Of a DNA stretch of 64,000 nucleotides, positions 26,896-36,011 are shown piece by piece. Origin of the DNA: Stieleria varia (GTDB lineage Bacteria > Planctomycetota > Planctomycetia > Pirellulales > Pirellulaceae); assembly GCF_038443385.1 (NCBI RefSeq), contig NZ_CP151726.1:806001-870000 (forward strand), in the 5' to 3' direction. Each line of letters opens with the position of its first letter. Position 1 is the stretch's first letter. The notes beneath the pieces are model-generated. The model did not search any database and was not told the origin of the DNA. It worked only from the letters and a program-made list of their open reading frames with translations. Made by a program: the position numbers and the translations under genes.

Positions 26896-29800
26896 AGATC
26901 ATTGTCATCGCGGATGATTTCACAGGTGCAGCGGAGGTTGCCGGAGCGGCCATTCGTTTTGGTTTAACGGCCGAGGTCCATGTCGGGCAGGTTTATTCGA
27001 CGCCCGCCGACATCGTTGTCGTCGACGCTGATAGCCGATCATTGGATGTTCAATCAGCCACCGCAAGGGTGTGCGAGTTGACGAGGCAGGCCCTGGAGCT
27101 GCGTCCCGACGTGCTGTTCAAGAAAGTCGATTCGCTTTTGAGGGGGCCAGTGGCGGCTGAAGTCGCAGCGATGCGCAAGGCAGCTGGGCTTAACCATTGT
27201 TTGTTGGTTTGTGGGAACCCGCGAAAGCATCGGATGGTTGTTCAAGGGAAAATCCTTGTCAACAACGTCCCGTTGCACAAGACAGAGTTTGCGGCCGATC
27301 CCGAGCACCCGTGCCACAGCCATGATGTGATGGAGTTGCTGAGTCAACCAGATGCAATCGAAATTGGCGATGTCACTTGCTCCGCCGATCTGATGCATCA
27401 CGCGCGTCGCTGGTATGGCCAGCGATCACAGTCTTTAGCGGCCGGCGGGGCGGAGTTCTTCGAAGCTGTATTGGAGCAATGTCTGGAATCAGCAGATCCA
27501 TCCGCCTTCGCCCTGATGAACATTACATACGATGACACGCCGCTCCGCTGTGATGGCGACATTTTGCTAGTAAGCGGCACAAGCATGACGCGATGCGACG
27601 ATTGGCCGGTTGTACAGATGGATGCCTCACGGTCGTCGAATGAGCTGGTTGCTCACGTTTGCCACACTTTGTCTGCGCACGGACGTGCGGCGATCCGTGC
27701 AGTCGATATCAAAAGCGATTTGCCCGAAGCTCGAATTGAGAAATTAGCCGATGTCGCCTCGGGAGTGCTTGCACATTGTCGACCGGCCCAAGTGTGGGTT
27801 GAGGGAGGCCGAACGGCGTCAATGCTCATCCGCGAACTTGGCTACCAGCAATTGGCTGCGATCTCCAATGCGGGAGACGGCATCGTGGCCCTGAGGTCAA
27901 TCGATGAGGCATCACCACTCTATTTGATCAAGCCGGGAAGTTATTCATGGATCGCGCGGGAACACTCGTCAGTGCCAGTTTCGAATGCCAAAGAATCCGC
28001 AACGGCAGTCCCATCCGGGAATTTGATCGATTCGATTGCGAAAACGAAAGGATTGCTTCTCTTTGTACTGGTGAGTTTTTGGTTCCCCGACATCGCCATT
28101 TCCTTCGACATCGGATCGCTCAACGATATTTTGACCGAGCAATGCATTGATTGCCATAACGCCGATACCCAAGAAGGTACCGTTGATCTGTCACGATTCA
28201 GTTCGCTCGACGACGTCGGCCGAGATCGTCCCCTTTGGAAAACCGTCTTTGATGTCGTTGAAGCGGGGCAGATGCCACTCGCCGATTCGGGGTATGAACT
28301 CGATGAGACGCAACGTGAGGCGTTACTTTCATTTGCCAGAAAAGTTTTGTCCCAACCGAATCCAAGGTTGAACGCAATCGATCCGGGAAAGCCGATTCTT
28401 CGACGCCTGACACGACTGGAATACAACAACACGGTTCGCGATCTGTTCGGATTGAACTATGACATCTTCATGTTTCCCGAGCGCTTGCCCCGTAATGGCG
28501 GCCTTGCATCACTCGTCCAAGACGGCCACGCGATGGTTGTGCAGTCATCTATGCGTGAGTACGGGCAAAAATATGACGTCCTCTTACCCGACTTGGGTCT
28601 GCCCGGTGACAGTCGCGCCGAATACGGTTATGCGAACCGCGGCGACGCGATGAACTTCTCGCCGCTGCTGTTTGAAAAGTATTCGGAGATGGCTTCTGCG
28701 ATTGCTTCGAGCGAACGCTTGCTCAGAGACAGTCGCGTGCTGCAAGAGTTATTCGGCATCGAAGAGGAAACGCTGATGCCGCTTGCTGAGAAGAGCGATT
28801 CGGAAACCGTGGCCATGCGTGCCGAATTCGCAGCGCAAGAGCGAATCGGTAACCAAGCCGCAGAAAATGATACATGGCATGACAGCTTTGTTCGCGAGTT
28901 GACTGCCTCGTTCGAACGGGGCAGTGGCGGGACATTCGATGTACCTGAGGCTTTGAACAATCAGACGATCGCTGGGAAAGGCGGATTGATCAAGGTGCGT
29001 GTCAACGATCAAGTGTTGTTGATCAATCCCAACATTGACTTGTGGCTGGCGTCGTTTGCTACGGTCGATGAGACCTCCGGTAGCCACTCGCTGACCAATC
29101 GCAATAAGGGTGAGAAGGTCTTCGAATTAACCTTTGCCGGGCAGGAGTCCTTCGATCCACGGATTCAGCACTTTGGTGTGTGCGTGCTCTCACGCCGAAA
29201 TCAAAGTGGTCGCGTGCAATTGAGCGCAGTTCTATCCAACGGCCAACGACTCACTCGGCAAGCAGATGTTAGCGAACAGACGGGTAACGTCTTCTTTTCA
29301 TGGGTCGCGCCGCCGGGAACGTCGATCGAGAAGTTGGCCGTCGATGGTTCGAAGTTCACTGGTGACTACGTTTTGCTCGATGATTTTGGATTCATCTTTG
29401 GTGAACGATTGCCTCAGCGTGGTGGCGACTTTCAGTCGCCGAACCAACAAGAAATGCTAAACTCACCGCAGTCAGATCCGTCACAGCCGCGACTGAAAGT
29501 CGCCGCCACGGAATCGTTCCTGACGCGAGCGTATCGCCGTGAGGTGACAGAGTCTGAATTGGCCATCGCAAACGCCTTAGTTGCCGATCATATTGCGAAG
29601 GGCCATTCGGAGATCGAAGCACTTCGGCGACTGATTCAAACGGTGCTGACGTCACCCGAGTTCTTGTTCCAGGCGGAACCCCTTGTCGAATCGAGCGAGA
29701 GAGTGCGTGAAGTCACTGCGTACGAACTCGCCAATCGACTCAGCTATTTTCTTTGGGCATCAATGCCTGATGAGGATCTGATGGCGACGGCTGAGTCGGG

Positions 29801-30821
29801 AGAACTTAGGAAGCGGGATGTCCTCCACGCCCAAATCAGACGCATGCTGGCGGACCGTTCGCGATCGCGTGAACTATCTGAATCGTTCGCAGTGCAGTGG
29901 TTGCGACTGGACCAGCTCTATAGTTCCAAGCCTGATCGCGAGATTTTTAAGACCTTCTACTCCGGTCCGCAGGGGAAATCGACGCTGCATGGACCCATGA
30001 TGACTGAAGCGTTGTTGCTGTTTGAAACGGTTCTGGTCGAAGATCGCACGATCCTAGATTTGTATGACCCCGACTTCACTTGGCTCAATGGTCAACTCGC
30101 CAAACTTTATGGGCTGCAAGACGAATTTCGGAAAGCCAAAGACGAGGCTAGCAAGTGTGGCGATTTGCCCGATCAGATCCCTGACAAAGTGGCCGGATCG
30201 TACTGGCTGCGGACACAGCTCCCCGATCGTACGCGCGGCGGTGTGATGACGATGGCCGGCCCACTAACATTGACTTCGCTTCCATTCCGAACCAGTCCCA
30301 TCAAACGTGGTGCGTGGCTATTAGAAACGGTTTTCAATCGACCGCCCAGTGAACCGAAAGTTGCGTTTGTTTTGGAAGAGGCGGTAAGCGAAGACAGTGA
30401 CGCACAGCAGACGCAAACCGTTCGGCAGCTCTTTGATAAACATCGCAGTGACCCGAATTGTAACTCCTGTCACAGCCGCATCGACCCGCCCGGCTTTTCA
30501 CTGGAAGTCTTTGACGCCATGGGAGTCTACCGAACACATGACGGCGAGCAAGCGGTCGACGCGAGCGGGACATGGAACGATCGTGATTTTGATTCGCCCG
30601 CAGAGTTCAAAGATGCGATCCGCGCTCGGGAACAGGAGTTGGTACGTGGCTTTGTCGAACACATGCTCAGCTACGCACTCGGTCGTCATCTTGAATACTT
30701 TGACATGACAACCGTCGACCAGATCGTGACCGACGCTGCCGGGGAAGGTTATCGAATGTCAGCCATCATCGAAGGCATCGTGCTTTCTTATCCTTTCCAG
30801 CACGTGAGGAACCTGCCATGA
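26892..30821 (+). CDS. Fusion: DUF1537 four-carbon acid-sugar kinase + secreted DUF1592/DUF1588/DUF1585 cytochrome protein
   Basis: One open frame of 1309 codons. Residues 1-355 are a DUF1537 kinase (IADDFTGAAEVAG, LFKKVDSLLRGPV, VWVEGGRTASML, ending LIKPGSYSW, which is where free-standing kinases normally end). After a ~25-residue linker comes a hydrophobic stretch GLLLFVLVSFWFPDIAIS (387-404) that looks like the signal peptide of the second protein. Then follow a cytochrome-like domain (QCIDCHNADTQEGTVDLSRF, Cys418/Cys421/His422), DUF1587 (LTRLEYNNTVRDLFGL), DUF1595 (SFLTRAYRREVTESEL), DUF1592 (YELANRLSYFLWASMPDEDL), DUF1588 (SPIKRGAWLLETVFNRPPSEP) and DUF1585 (HMLSYALGRHLEYFDMTTVD). Both halves look complete. 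No ATG begins the second half; GTG 27972 or TTG 28023 could start it separately. The ATG overlaps the pdxA2 stop and the stop overlaps the DUF1552 start. Confidence 0.88.
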   Translation: MKIIVIADDFTGAAEVAGAAIRFGLTAEVHVGQVYSTPADIVVVDADSRSLDVQSATARVCELTRQALELRPDVLFKKVDSLLRGPVAAEVAAMRKAAGLNHCLLVCGNPRKHRMVVQGKILVNNVPLHKTEFAADPEHPCHSHDVMELLSQPDAIEIGDVTCSADLMHHARRWYGQRSQSLAAGGAEFFEAVLEQCLESADPSAFALMNITYDDTPLRCDGDILLVSGTSMTRCDDWPVVQMDASRSSNELVAHVCHTLSAHGRAAIRAVDIKSDLPEARIEKLADVASGVLAHCRPAQVWVEGGRTASMLIRELGYQQLAAISNAGDGIVALRSIDEASPLYLIKPGSYSWIAREHSSVPVSNAKESATAVPSGNLIDSIAKTKGLLLFVLVSFWFPDIAISFDIGSLNDILTEQCIDCHNADTQEGTVDLSRFSSLDDVGRDRPLWKTVFDVVEAGQMPLADSGYELDETQREALLSFARKVLSQPNPRLNAIDPGKPILRRLTRLEYNNTVRDLFGLNYDIFMFPERLPRNGGLASLVQDGHAMVVQSSMREYGQKYDVLLPDLGLPGDSRAEYGYANRGDAMNFSPLLFEKYSEMASAIASSERLLRDSRVLQELFGIEEETLMPLAEKSDSETVAMRAEFAAQERIGNQAAENDTWHDSFVRELTASFERGSGGTFDVPEALNNQTIAGKGGLIKVRVNDQVLLINPNIDLWLASFATVDETSGSHSLTNRNKGEKVFELTFAGQESFDPRIQHFGVCVLSRRNQSGRVQLSAVLSNGQRLTRQADVSEQTGNVFFSWVAPPGTSIEKLAVDGSKFTGDYVLLDDFGFIFGERLPQRGGDFQSPNQQEMLNSPQSDPSQPRLKVAATESFLTRAYRREVTESELAIANALVADHIAKGHSEIEALRRLIQTVLTSPEFLFQAEPLVESSERVREVTAYELANRLSYFLWASMPDEDLMATAESGELRKRDVLHAQIRRMLADRSRSRELSESFAVQWLRLDQLYSSKPDREIFKTFYSGPQGKSTLHGPMMTEALLLFETVLVEDRTILDLYDPDFTWLNGQLAKLYGLQDEFRKAKDEASKCGDLPDQIPDKVAGSYWLRTQLPDRTRGGVMTMAGPLTLTSLPFRTSPIKRGAWLLETVFNRPPSEPKVAFVLEEAVSEDSDAQQTQTVRQLFDKHRSDPNCNSCHSRIDPPGFSLEVFDAMGVYRTHDGEQAVDASGTWNDRDFDSPAEFKDAIRAREQELVRGFVEHMLSYALGRHLEYFDMTTVDQIVTDAAGEGYRMSAIIEGIVLSYPFQHVRNLP
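29418..29510. repeat. Palindromic element family E inside the cytochrome-fusion gene
   Basis: The left arm 29418-29440 contains GGCGACTTTCAGTCGCC and the right arm 29489-29510 contains GCGACTGAAAGTCGCCGCC. The 93-bp element is read through in frame, giving the low-complexity insert RGGDFQSPNQQ...RLKVAAT directly before the DUF1595 motif. Confidence 0.85.
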
Positions 30822-32107
30822 ATCAGCGTCACATGGATCGCAGCGCAGCATTGCCGCGGCGTCATTTTCTGCGATCGGCCGCGGGCGGAATGTTCGCTTT
30901 GCCGTGGCTTGAGTCGTTAGCTCGTGGCGTCGACGCAGGCACATCGTTACCACAACGCTTCGCGTTCATCTACACACCCAACGGATACAACCAGGATACT
31001 TTTTTGCCGCAAAGCGAGGGGGCATCGTGGGAGCTTTCACCTGCACTGAAGCCGCTTGAGCCCGTCCGTAATCAAGTTTCGTTACTGTCCGGATTGGATC
31101 GTGAGTTTGTCCCCGGGACCGGTGTTCATGCTCAGTGTGGATCGTGTTGGTTGACGAGCTCCGCGCCGCAAGAAACGCTCGATGGTGGTTTTCCTACCAA
31201 CACGACGCTCGACCAGTTGATGGCCCGACAGCTCGGCCGTGACACGCCGCTTCCCTCGCTGGAACTGAGTTGCAATGACTTTACCAACCGCAAGGAGACG
31301 AAATACTTTGAGTGCATTTCTTGGTATGGCCCCGGCCACGCGGCGCAAACAGAAAAGAATCCACGAACTGCCTTTGGTCGTCTATTCGGTCGCCTCAACG
31401 GTGACGTGCTCAATCAAAGCGTGCTCGATCATGTCCAAAGCTCGGCTACGCAATTAGCAAGTCGTCTCTCTTCTGCGGATCGTTCGAAGCTAGACGAATA
31501 CCTGGAGAGTGTCCGCCAAACGGAACGTCGAATTCAGGCGGCCGAACGAGCAGCGGCGAGGATTACGGAACCTCCGTTCGCTGAACCTGCCGGGATACCG
31601 CAGCGACGCGACGAGTACTTGCGGTTGATGGGCGACTTAATCGTTCATGCGTTTCGGCTCGATTTGACTCGCGTGGCAACTCTACTGGTCGATCCCGAAC
31701 GTTGGGACAGCCCACGCATGTTCGATGGAGTGTTTGATTCACCGCAAAACCATCATGTTTTGACTCATACAAAAGACGATGAGGCAAAAGCGAAGATCAC
31801 GGAGATCGATCGTTTTCATGTCGCACTCTATGCGTACGTCGTTCAGCAGTTGGCTGCGATTTCCGAGGGGAACGGTACGTTGCTCGATCGTTGCTGCATC
31901 GTGATGGGGAGCGGTATCAGTGACGGCGACAAACATAATTATGCAGATCTGCAAGTCTTGTTAGCAGGTGGTTTGGTGAAGCACACCGGGTTCAAGCAAT
32001 ACGCTGGTCGTCGCCCGCTTGCGGACTTGTGGCTGACTTTGGCACAGCGAGCGAGTGTCAACATCGACCGGTTTGCTGACAGCGCAGGAGCCTTGACCGA
32101 TGTTTAG
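30818..32107 (+). CDS. DUF1552 family secreted protein
   Basis: A 429-residue protein of DUF1552, the habitual genetic partner of DUF1592-type cytochrome proteins. The Tat-like signal is PRRHFLRSAAGGMFALPWLES. Conserved blocks include RFAFIYTPNGYNQDTF, LSLLSGLDREF, HAQCGSCWLTSSAP and TLDQLMARQLG, and near the C-terminus SEGNGTLLDRCCIVMGSGISDGDKHNYADL, the family's typical Gly/Ser/Asp-rich end. The fold is related to DUF1501 and alkaline-phosphatase-like proteins; the reaction is unknown. Its ATG overlaps the preceding stop (ATGA), and its end overlaps the next gene by 8 bases, so it sits inside a translationally coupled operon. Confidence 0.92.
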   Translation: MNQRHMDRSAALPRRHFLRSAAGGMFALPWLESLARGVDAGTSLPQRFAFIYTPNGYNQDTFLPQSEGASWELSPALKPLEPVRNQVSLLSGLDREFVPGTGVHAQCGSCWLTSSAPQETLDGGFPTNTTLDQLMARQLGRDTPLPSLELSCNDFTNRKETKYFECISWYGPGHAAQTEKNPRTAFGRLFGRLNGDVLNQSVLDHVQSSATQLASRLSSADRSKLDEYLESVRQTERRIQAAERAAARITEPPFAEPAGIPQRRDEYLRLMGDLIVHAFRLDLTRVATLLVDPERWDSPRMFDGVFDSPQNHHVLTHTKDDEAKAKITEIDRFHVALYAYVVQQLAAISEGNGTLLDRCCIVMGSGISDGDKHNYADLQVLLAGGLVKHTGFKQYAGRRPLADLWLTLAQRASVNIDRFADSAGALTDV

Positions 32108-34547
32108 CCGACACAGCCTAACCGTCGCGATTTTGCTAAGTCTTTCGACGACCGCCTGTACGGACGATGCAGCTTTCTTTCGCGATTACGTCGAGCCGCT
32201 ACTGCAGAAAAACTGCTACGACTGCCACAGTCATGTTAGCGGAGAAGCGAGCGGCGGATTGGTGCTCGATTCCAAAGCGGGCTGGTCCGTTGGTGGCGAT
32301 TCGGGGCCGGCCATCGTTCCCGCTGAGCTCGATAAGAGCCTACTTTGGCGATTGGTAAATTACGAAGTGCCTGGGCTGGAGATGCCGCCTGATGGCAAGT
32401 TGCCCGAGAACGATCGGGCGCTGATCAAGAAGTGGATCGAATCGGGCGCCGTCGATCCTCGCGAAGATGGACGTGCTGCGGAACGAAAAAAGATCGACAT
32501 CGAAGCTGGTCGTCAGTGGTGGGCGTTCAAGCCGCTTTCGTCGAGGCATCCCTCCAATTCAAGCATCGACGATCACATCAACACCGGTCTTGATGATGCC
32601 GGTCTGCAACCGTCCGTGCGAGCCGACGCGTCTATTCTCCTTCGTCGCCTTTCGTATGACCTGACCGGACTTCCGCCCGAGCCAAACACGACATCGCGTT
32701 TCGACTTATCCAACGAGGACCAGTACGCCCACTGCGTTGACTTACTGCTCGCATCGGATGGGTTCGGTGAAAAGTGGGGACGCCATTGGCTCGACTTAGC
32801 ACGCTATGCAGACAGCAACGGTTCCAGCTTCAATGTTCCGTTTCATGATGCATGGCGTTATCGCAATTGGGTGATCGATGCACTGAATCGCAACATGCCG
32901 ATTGATGAATTTATCCGCAAGCAGCTCGCAGGAGATTTGCTTCCGGCGGACTCAGACGCGGAAAGAGACGAGAACTTGATCGCGACGGGTTACCTGTTAC
33001 TCGGTTCCAAAGTCCTCGGCACGTTCGACAAAGAACAGCTAGCCCTGGACGTGATCGACGAGCAGATCGACACGATCGGCAAATCGTTGCTCGGCCTGAC
33101 CCTTGGTTGTGCGCGATGTCATGATCACAAATTTGATCCGCTGCCGCATGCCGACTACTACGCGTTGGCTGGCATCTTCGCCAGTACGTCGACTTTGGTG
33201 GATCGCATCGGTGGCCCAAAAGACGACGAGTCCGATTGGGAGCGTCGAGGTCTAGGACCGGGCGGGGATGAGAAGTTGTCTGCCTTCTTGAAAGACAACC
33301 GCTATCGCTGGGTCAAGGCGGTTGGCAAGCGATTTCAAGCAAAGAAGAAGCTCGATGATTTAAGTGCTGGCGACTTTCCGTTGCCAAAGACCACGTCTAC
33401 TCATCATGACCAAGACGGCTCTGTGGAGGAGCTGAGGCGACTGAGAGTCGCCGCCACGGAGGAGCTTCGCGAGGCGGAACAGAAGTTGGCAGAGTTGCTT
33501 GCCGAGATGCCGCCTCATGCGATGGCGGTACGCGAAGCAAATGTCATCACGGACGAGCAGATCCGAATACGTGGAGTCGCGTCCAGCAAGGGAGAACGGG
33601 TTCCGCGTGGCTTCCTGCAAGTCGCTGCCTACGAGGGGCAACCGGAGATTCCAGTTGATCAGAGCGGACGACTCGAACTCGCCCAGTGGATCACTTCGCC
33701 TCACAATCCACTTACTGCTCGCGTGTTCGTCAATCGCGTCTGGAAGCATTTGTTTCGAGAAGGCCTCGTTCGCAGCGTCGATAACTTTGGAACGATGGGC
33801 GACCAGCCATCGCACCCCGAATTGCTCGATGACCTAGCCGTGAGATTCATCGCCAGCGGATGGGACCTGAAACGGTTGGTGCGTGCGATCGTTCTGTCCG
33901 ACGCTTACTGTCGATCTGTCGATGTATCTGATCTGAAAGATCCCGAGAATCGACTGCTGGCTCATCAAAACCGTCGGCGTCTCGAAGCAGAAGAGATTCG
34001 CGATAGCCTGCTATTCCTACGAGGTGAGCTCAAACGCGGGCCGAACGAAGACATGCTGCGCACGCTGCCGATTGGTGATGCCAGCAACCTCGGTGAGTAT
34101 CTCAACATTCAAGACAATCGACGGACTGTCTATCAACCAGTGATCCGTACCGTTGAACCCGCGTTGTTGCAGTTGTTTGATGCGGCCAGCAACACAATGG
34201 TCACCGGGGCCCGACCGCGAACGATCGTCGCGCCTCAGTCACTCTATTTCCTCAACAGTGATTTCGTGCAGGCATCTGCCGAAACGATCGGTTCACAAGT
34301 TCTTGCCCGATACAGTGCGTCGGAAAAGACTTCGCTTGAGCCCAGCGAATATCTCAAAGTGCTTGATGATCTTGTTGTCGATGTGATGAAGACGCTCGTA
34401 TCGCGAGAACCAACAACGCAAGAAAAGCAACTCTTACAAGATTACATCCAAGCACAAGCCGACGGAGAACCAGGATTAACTTCCCACGACATGTTGAAAG
34501 TCTGCCAAGCGATCCTTGGTAGTACTCAGTTTCAGTTTTTAGATTAG
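32100..34547 (+). CDS. Planctomycete cytochrome C / DUF1549 / DUF1553 secreted protein
   Basis: An 815-residue protein with signal SLTVAILLSLSTTACTDD (a lipobox-like Cys20 is possible). A cytochrome-like domain has KNCYDCHSH (Cys39/Cys42/His43) and LEMPPDGKLPENDRALIKKW. DUF1549 follows (ASILLRRLSYDLTGLPPEPN, WGRHWLDLARYADSNG, LGCARCHDHKFDPLPHADYY). A shortened middle leads to DUF1553 (GRLELAQWITSPHNPLTARV, FVNRVWKHLFREGLV, LVRAIVLSDAYCRSVD). It is shorter than usual relatives (about 900-1100) because the middle region is compact. A family E repeat arm is translated within the coiled segment before LREAEQKLAELLAE. It begins 8 bases inside the DUF1552 gene. Confidence 0.92.
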   Translation: MFSRHSLTVAILLSLSTTACTDDAAFFRDYVEPLLQKNCYDCHSHVSGEASGGLVLDSKAGWSVGGDSGPAIVPAELDKSLLWRLVNYEVPGLEMPPDGKLPENDRALIKKWIESGAVDPREDGRAAERKKIDIEAGRQWWAFKPLSSRHPSNSSIDDHINTGLDDAGLQPSVRADASILLRRLSYDLTGLPPEPNTTSRFDLSNEDQYAHCVDLLLASDGFGEKWGRHWLDLARYADSNGSSFNVPFHDAWRYRNWVIDALNRNMPIDEFIRKQLAGDLLPADSDAERDENLIATGYLLLGSKVLGTFDKEQLALDVIDEQIDTIGKSLLGLTLGCARCHDHKFDPLPHADYYALAGIFASTSTLVDRIGGPKDDESDWERRGLGPGGDEKLSAFLKDNRYRWVKAVGKRFQAKKKLDDLSAGDFPLPKTTSTHHDQDGSVEELRRLRVAATEELREAEQKLAELLAEMPPHAMAVREANVITDEQIRIRGVASSKGERVPRGFLQVAAYEGQPEIPVDQSGRLELAQWITSPHNPLTARVFVNRVWKHLFREGLVRSVDNFGTMGDQPSHPELLDDLAVRFIASGWDLKRLVRAIVLSDAYCRSVDVSDLKDPENRLLAHQNRRRLEAEEIRDSLLFLRGELKRGPNEDMLRTLPIGDASNLGEYLNIQDNRRTVYQPVIRTVEPALLQLFDAASNTMVTGARPRTIVAPQSLYFLNSDFVQASAETIGSQVLARYSASEKTSLEPSEYLKVLDDLVVDVMKTLVSREPTTQEKQLLQDYIQAQADGEPGLTSHDMLKVCQAILGSTQFQFLD
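33436..33459. repeat. Family E half-element inside the DUF1549 gene
   Basis: GGCGACTGAGAGTCGCCGCC plus CACGG matches one arm of family E. It is itself a short palindrome and is translated in frame as RRLRVAAT within the coiled middle region. No opposite arm is evident nearby. Confidence 0.6.
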
Positions 34548-34551
34548 CACC

Positions 34552-34626
34552 GTGTGGTGGCGATTTTCAGTCGCCGTGCTAAAAGTTACAGACCCTTGGA
34601 AGTGGCGACTAAAAGTCGCCACCACG
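34552..34626. repeat. Palindromic element family E between DUF1549 and DUF1501 genes
   Basis: Arms GTGTGGTGGCGATTTTCAGT (from 34552) and GGCGACTAAAAGTCGCCACC (from 34603) form an inverted repeat around a ~27-base loop. It fills nearly the whole 84-base gap between the two genes, ending 5 bases before the DUF1501 ATG. Confidence 0.85.
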
Positions 34627-34631
34627 ATACC

Positions 34632-36011
34632 ATGCAAGTTACCTCTCGACGTGACGTGCTTCGCTCAGCCGCTTGCGGCTTCGGTGGACTGGCACTTGCT
34701 GGGCTCACTTCTCAGCAGGTGCTCGCCCAGTCGACGCATTTTCCTGCCAAAGCAAAGCGAGTCATCTTCCTGTTCATGCATGGCGGCGTCAGCCAGATGG
34801 ATTCGTTCGACCGCAAGCCGGTACTGAATGAACAACACGGCAATTCTTTGCCGTTCAACCTACCTGGATTGATTCGACCGGACCGACTTGGAAAAGTGTT
34901 TGGCGTCAAATGGAACTGGCAACAACACGGTGATTGCGGCCAATGGGTGTCGGAACTGTTTCCACATACGGCTCGCGTCGTCGACAAATTATGCTTCATT
35001 AAGAGTCTGCATACAGAAGGCGAAGCGCACGGCCAAGCAGTTCTGAGGTTGCATACTGGCGAAGCGGCGTTTGACCGACCGAGTGTCGGTGCATGGGTCA
35101 GCTATGGCCTCGGAAACGATAATCAAGACCTCCCCGCGTTCGTCGCGTTGGATCCGCCAACCATGCATGGCGGCGTTCGATTGTACGGCAGTTCGTTTCT
35201 GCCCGCCAAACATCAAGCAATGCAGGTTTTGCTGGCGAAAACACCTAGTAAACTGCCTCAGATCGCGAACTTGAACAATGACTTGCTCAGCGAAGTGCGA
35301 CAGAAAGAACAGGTCGACACAATCACTGCACTCAGCCGAGTTCATGCTCAGCAAGTCGGTCCTGATCCTCAAATTGAAGGTGTAATCGAATCGTTTGAGC
35401 TGGCTTATCGGATGCAGTCGATTGCTCCCGAAGTGTTCAACCTTGAGCGTGAAACACAGGAGACAAAAGATCTTTACGGCGTCGATCAAGAACCGACCGA
35501 CGGTTTCGCTCGGCAGTGCCTTCTGGCCCGTCGCATGGCCGAAGCGGGGGTTCGCTTCATCCAAGTATCGACCGGTTACCACTGGGATCATCACGGCAAC
35601 ATCGAACGCGATTTGCCCGATAGCGCCGCACAAACGGACAAGCCAGCAGCAGCGTTGATCGAAGACCTCGATCGCCACGGATTGCTCGATGATACGCTGG
35701 TCGTTTGGGCCGGCGAATTCGGACGCACGCCAGTTGCACAAATCGATCGTGGCGCACCGGGGCGCGATCACAATCCACACGGCTATACGATCTGGATGGC
35801 TGGTGGCGGCGTTAAAGCGGGCTACGCCCATGGAGCCACAGACGACTTTGGCTATCTGGCCACCGAGGACAAAGTTCACATGCATGATTTGCATGCCACG
35901 ATTCTGCATTTGCTCGGGCTCGACCACGAGCGTTTAACCTACCGTTACGCGGGCCGCGATTTCCGGCTCACCGATGTCTATGGACGTGTTGTTGATGAGG
36001 TGATCGCATGA
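34632..36011 (+). CDS. DUF1501 family secreted protein
   Basis: A 459-residue DUF1501 protein. The start at 34632 (MQVTSRRDVLRSAACGFGGL) gives a clean Tat-like signal; a longer frame from 34554 would translate the family E repeat and is rejected. Conserved blocks: VIFLFMHGGVSQMDSFDRKP, GLIRPDRLGKVFG, GQAVLRLHTGEAAFDRPSVG, QVSTGYHWDHHGNIE, DDTLVVWAGEFGRTPVAQ, APGRDHNPHGYTIWMAGGGV and the C-terminal GLDHERLTYRYAGRDFRLTDVYG. It belongs to the same long subgroup as the gene at 18860-20275. Its stop overlaps the next ATG (ATGA). Activity unknown. Confidence 0.92.
   Translation: MQVTSRRDVLRSAACGFGGLALAGLTSQQVLAQSTHFPAKAKRVIFLFMHGGVSQMDSFDRKPVLNEQHGNSLPFNLPGLIRPDRLGKVFGVKWNWQQHGDCGQWVSELFPHTARVVDKLCFIKSLHTEGEAHGQAVLRLHTGEAAFDRPSVGAWVSYGLGNDNQDLPAFVALDPPTMHGGVRLYGSSFLPAKHQAMQVLLAKTPSKLPQIANLNNDLLSEVRQKEQVDTITALSRVHAQQVGPDPQIEGVIESFELAYRMQSIAPEVFNLERETQETKDLYGVDQEPTDGFARQCLLARRMAEAGVRFIQVSTGYHWDHHGNIERDLPDSAAQTDKPAAALIEDLDRHGLLDDTLVVWAGEFGRTPVAQIDRGAPGRDHNPHGYTIWMAGGGVKAGYAHGATDDFGYLATEDKVHMHDLHATILHLLGLDHERLTYRYAGRDFRLTDVYGRVVDEVIA

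Noticed and set aside
34554..34631. N-terminal extension of the DUF1501 protein
   Set aside because: The extension would translate a palindromic repeat and destroy the Tat-like signal; the ATG at 34632 gives a normal N-terminus.
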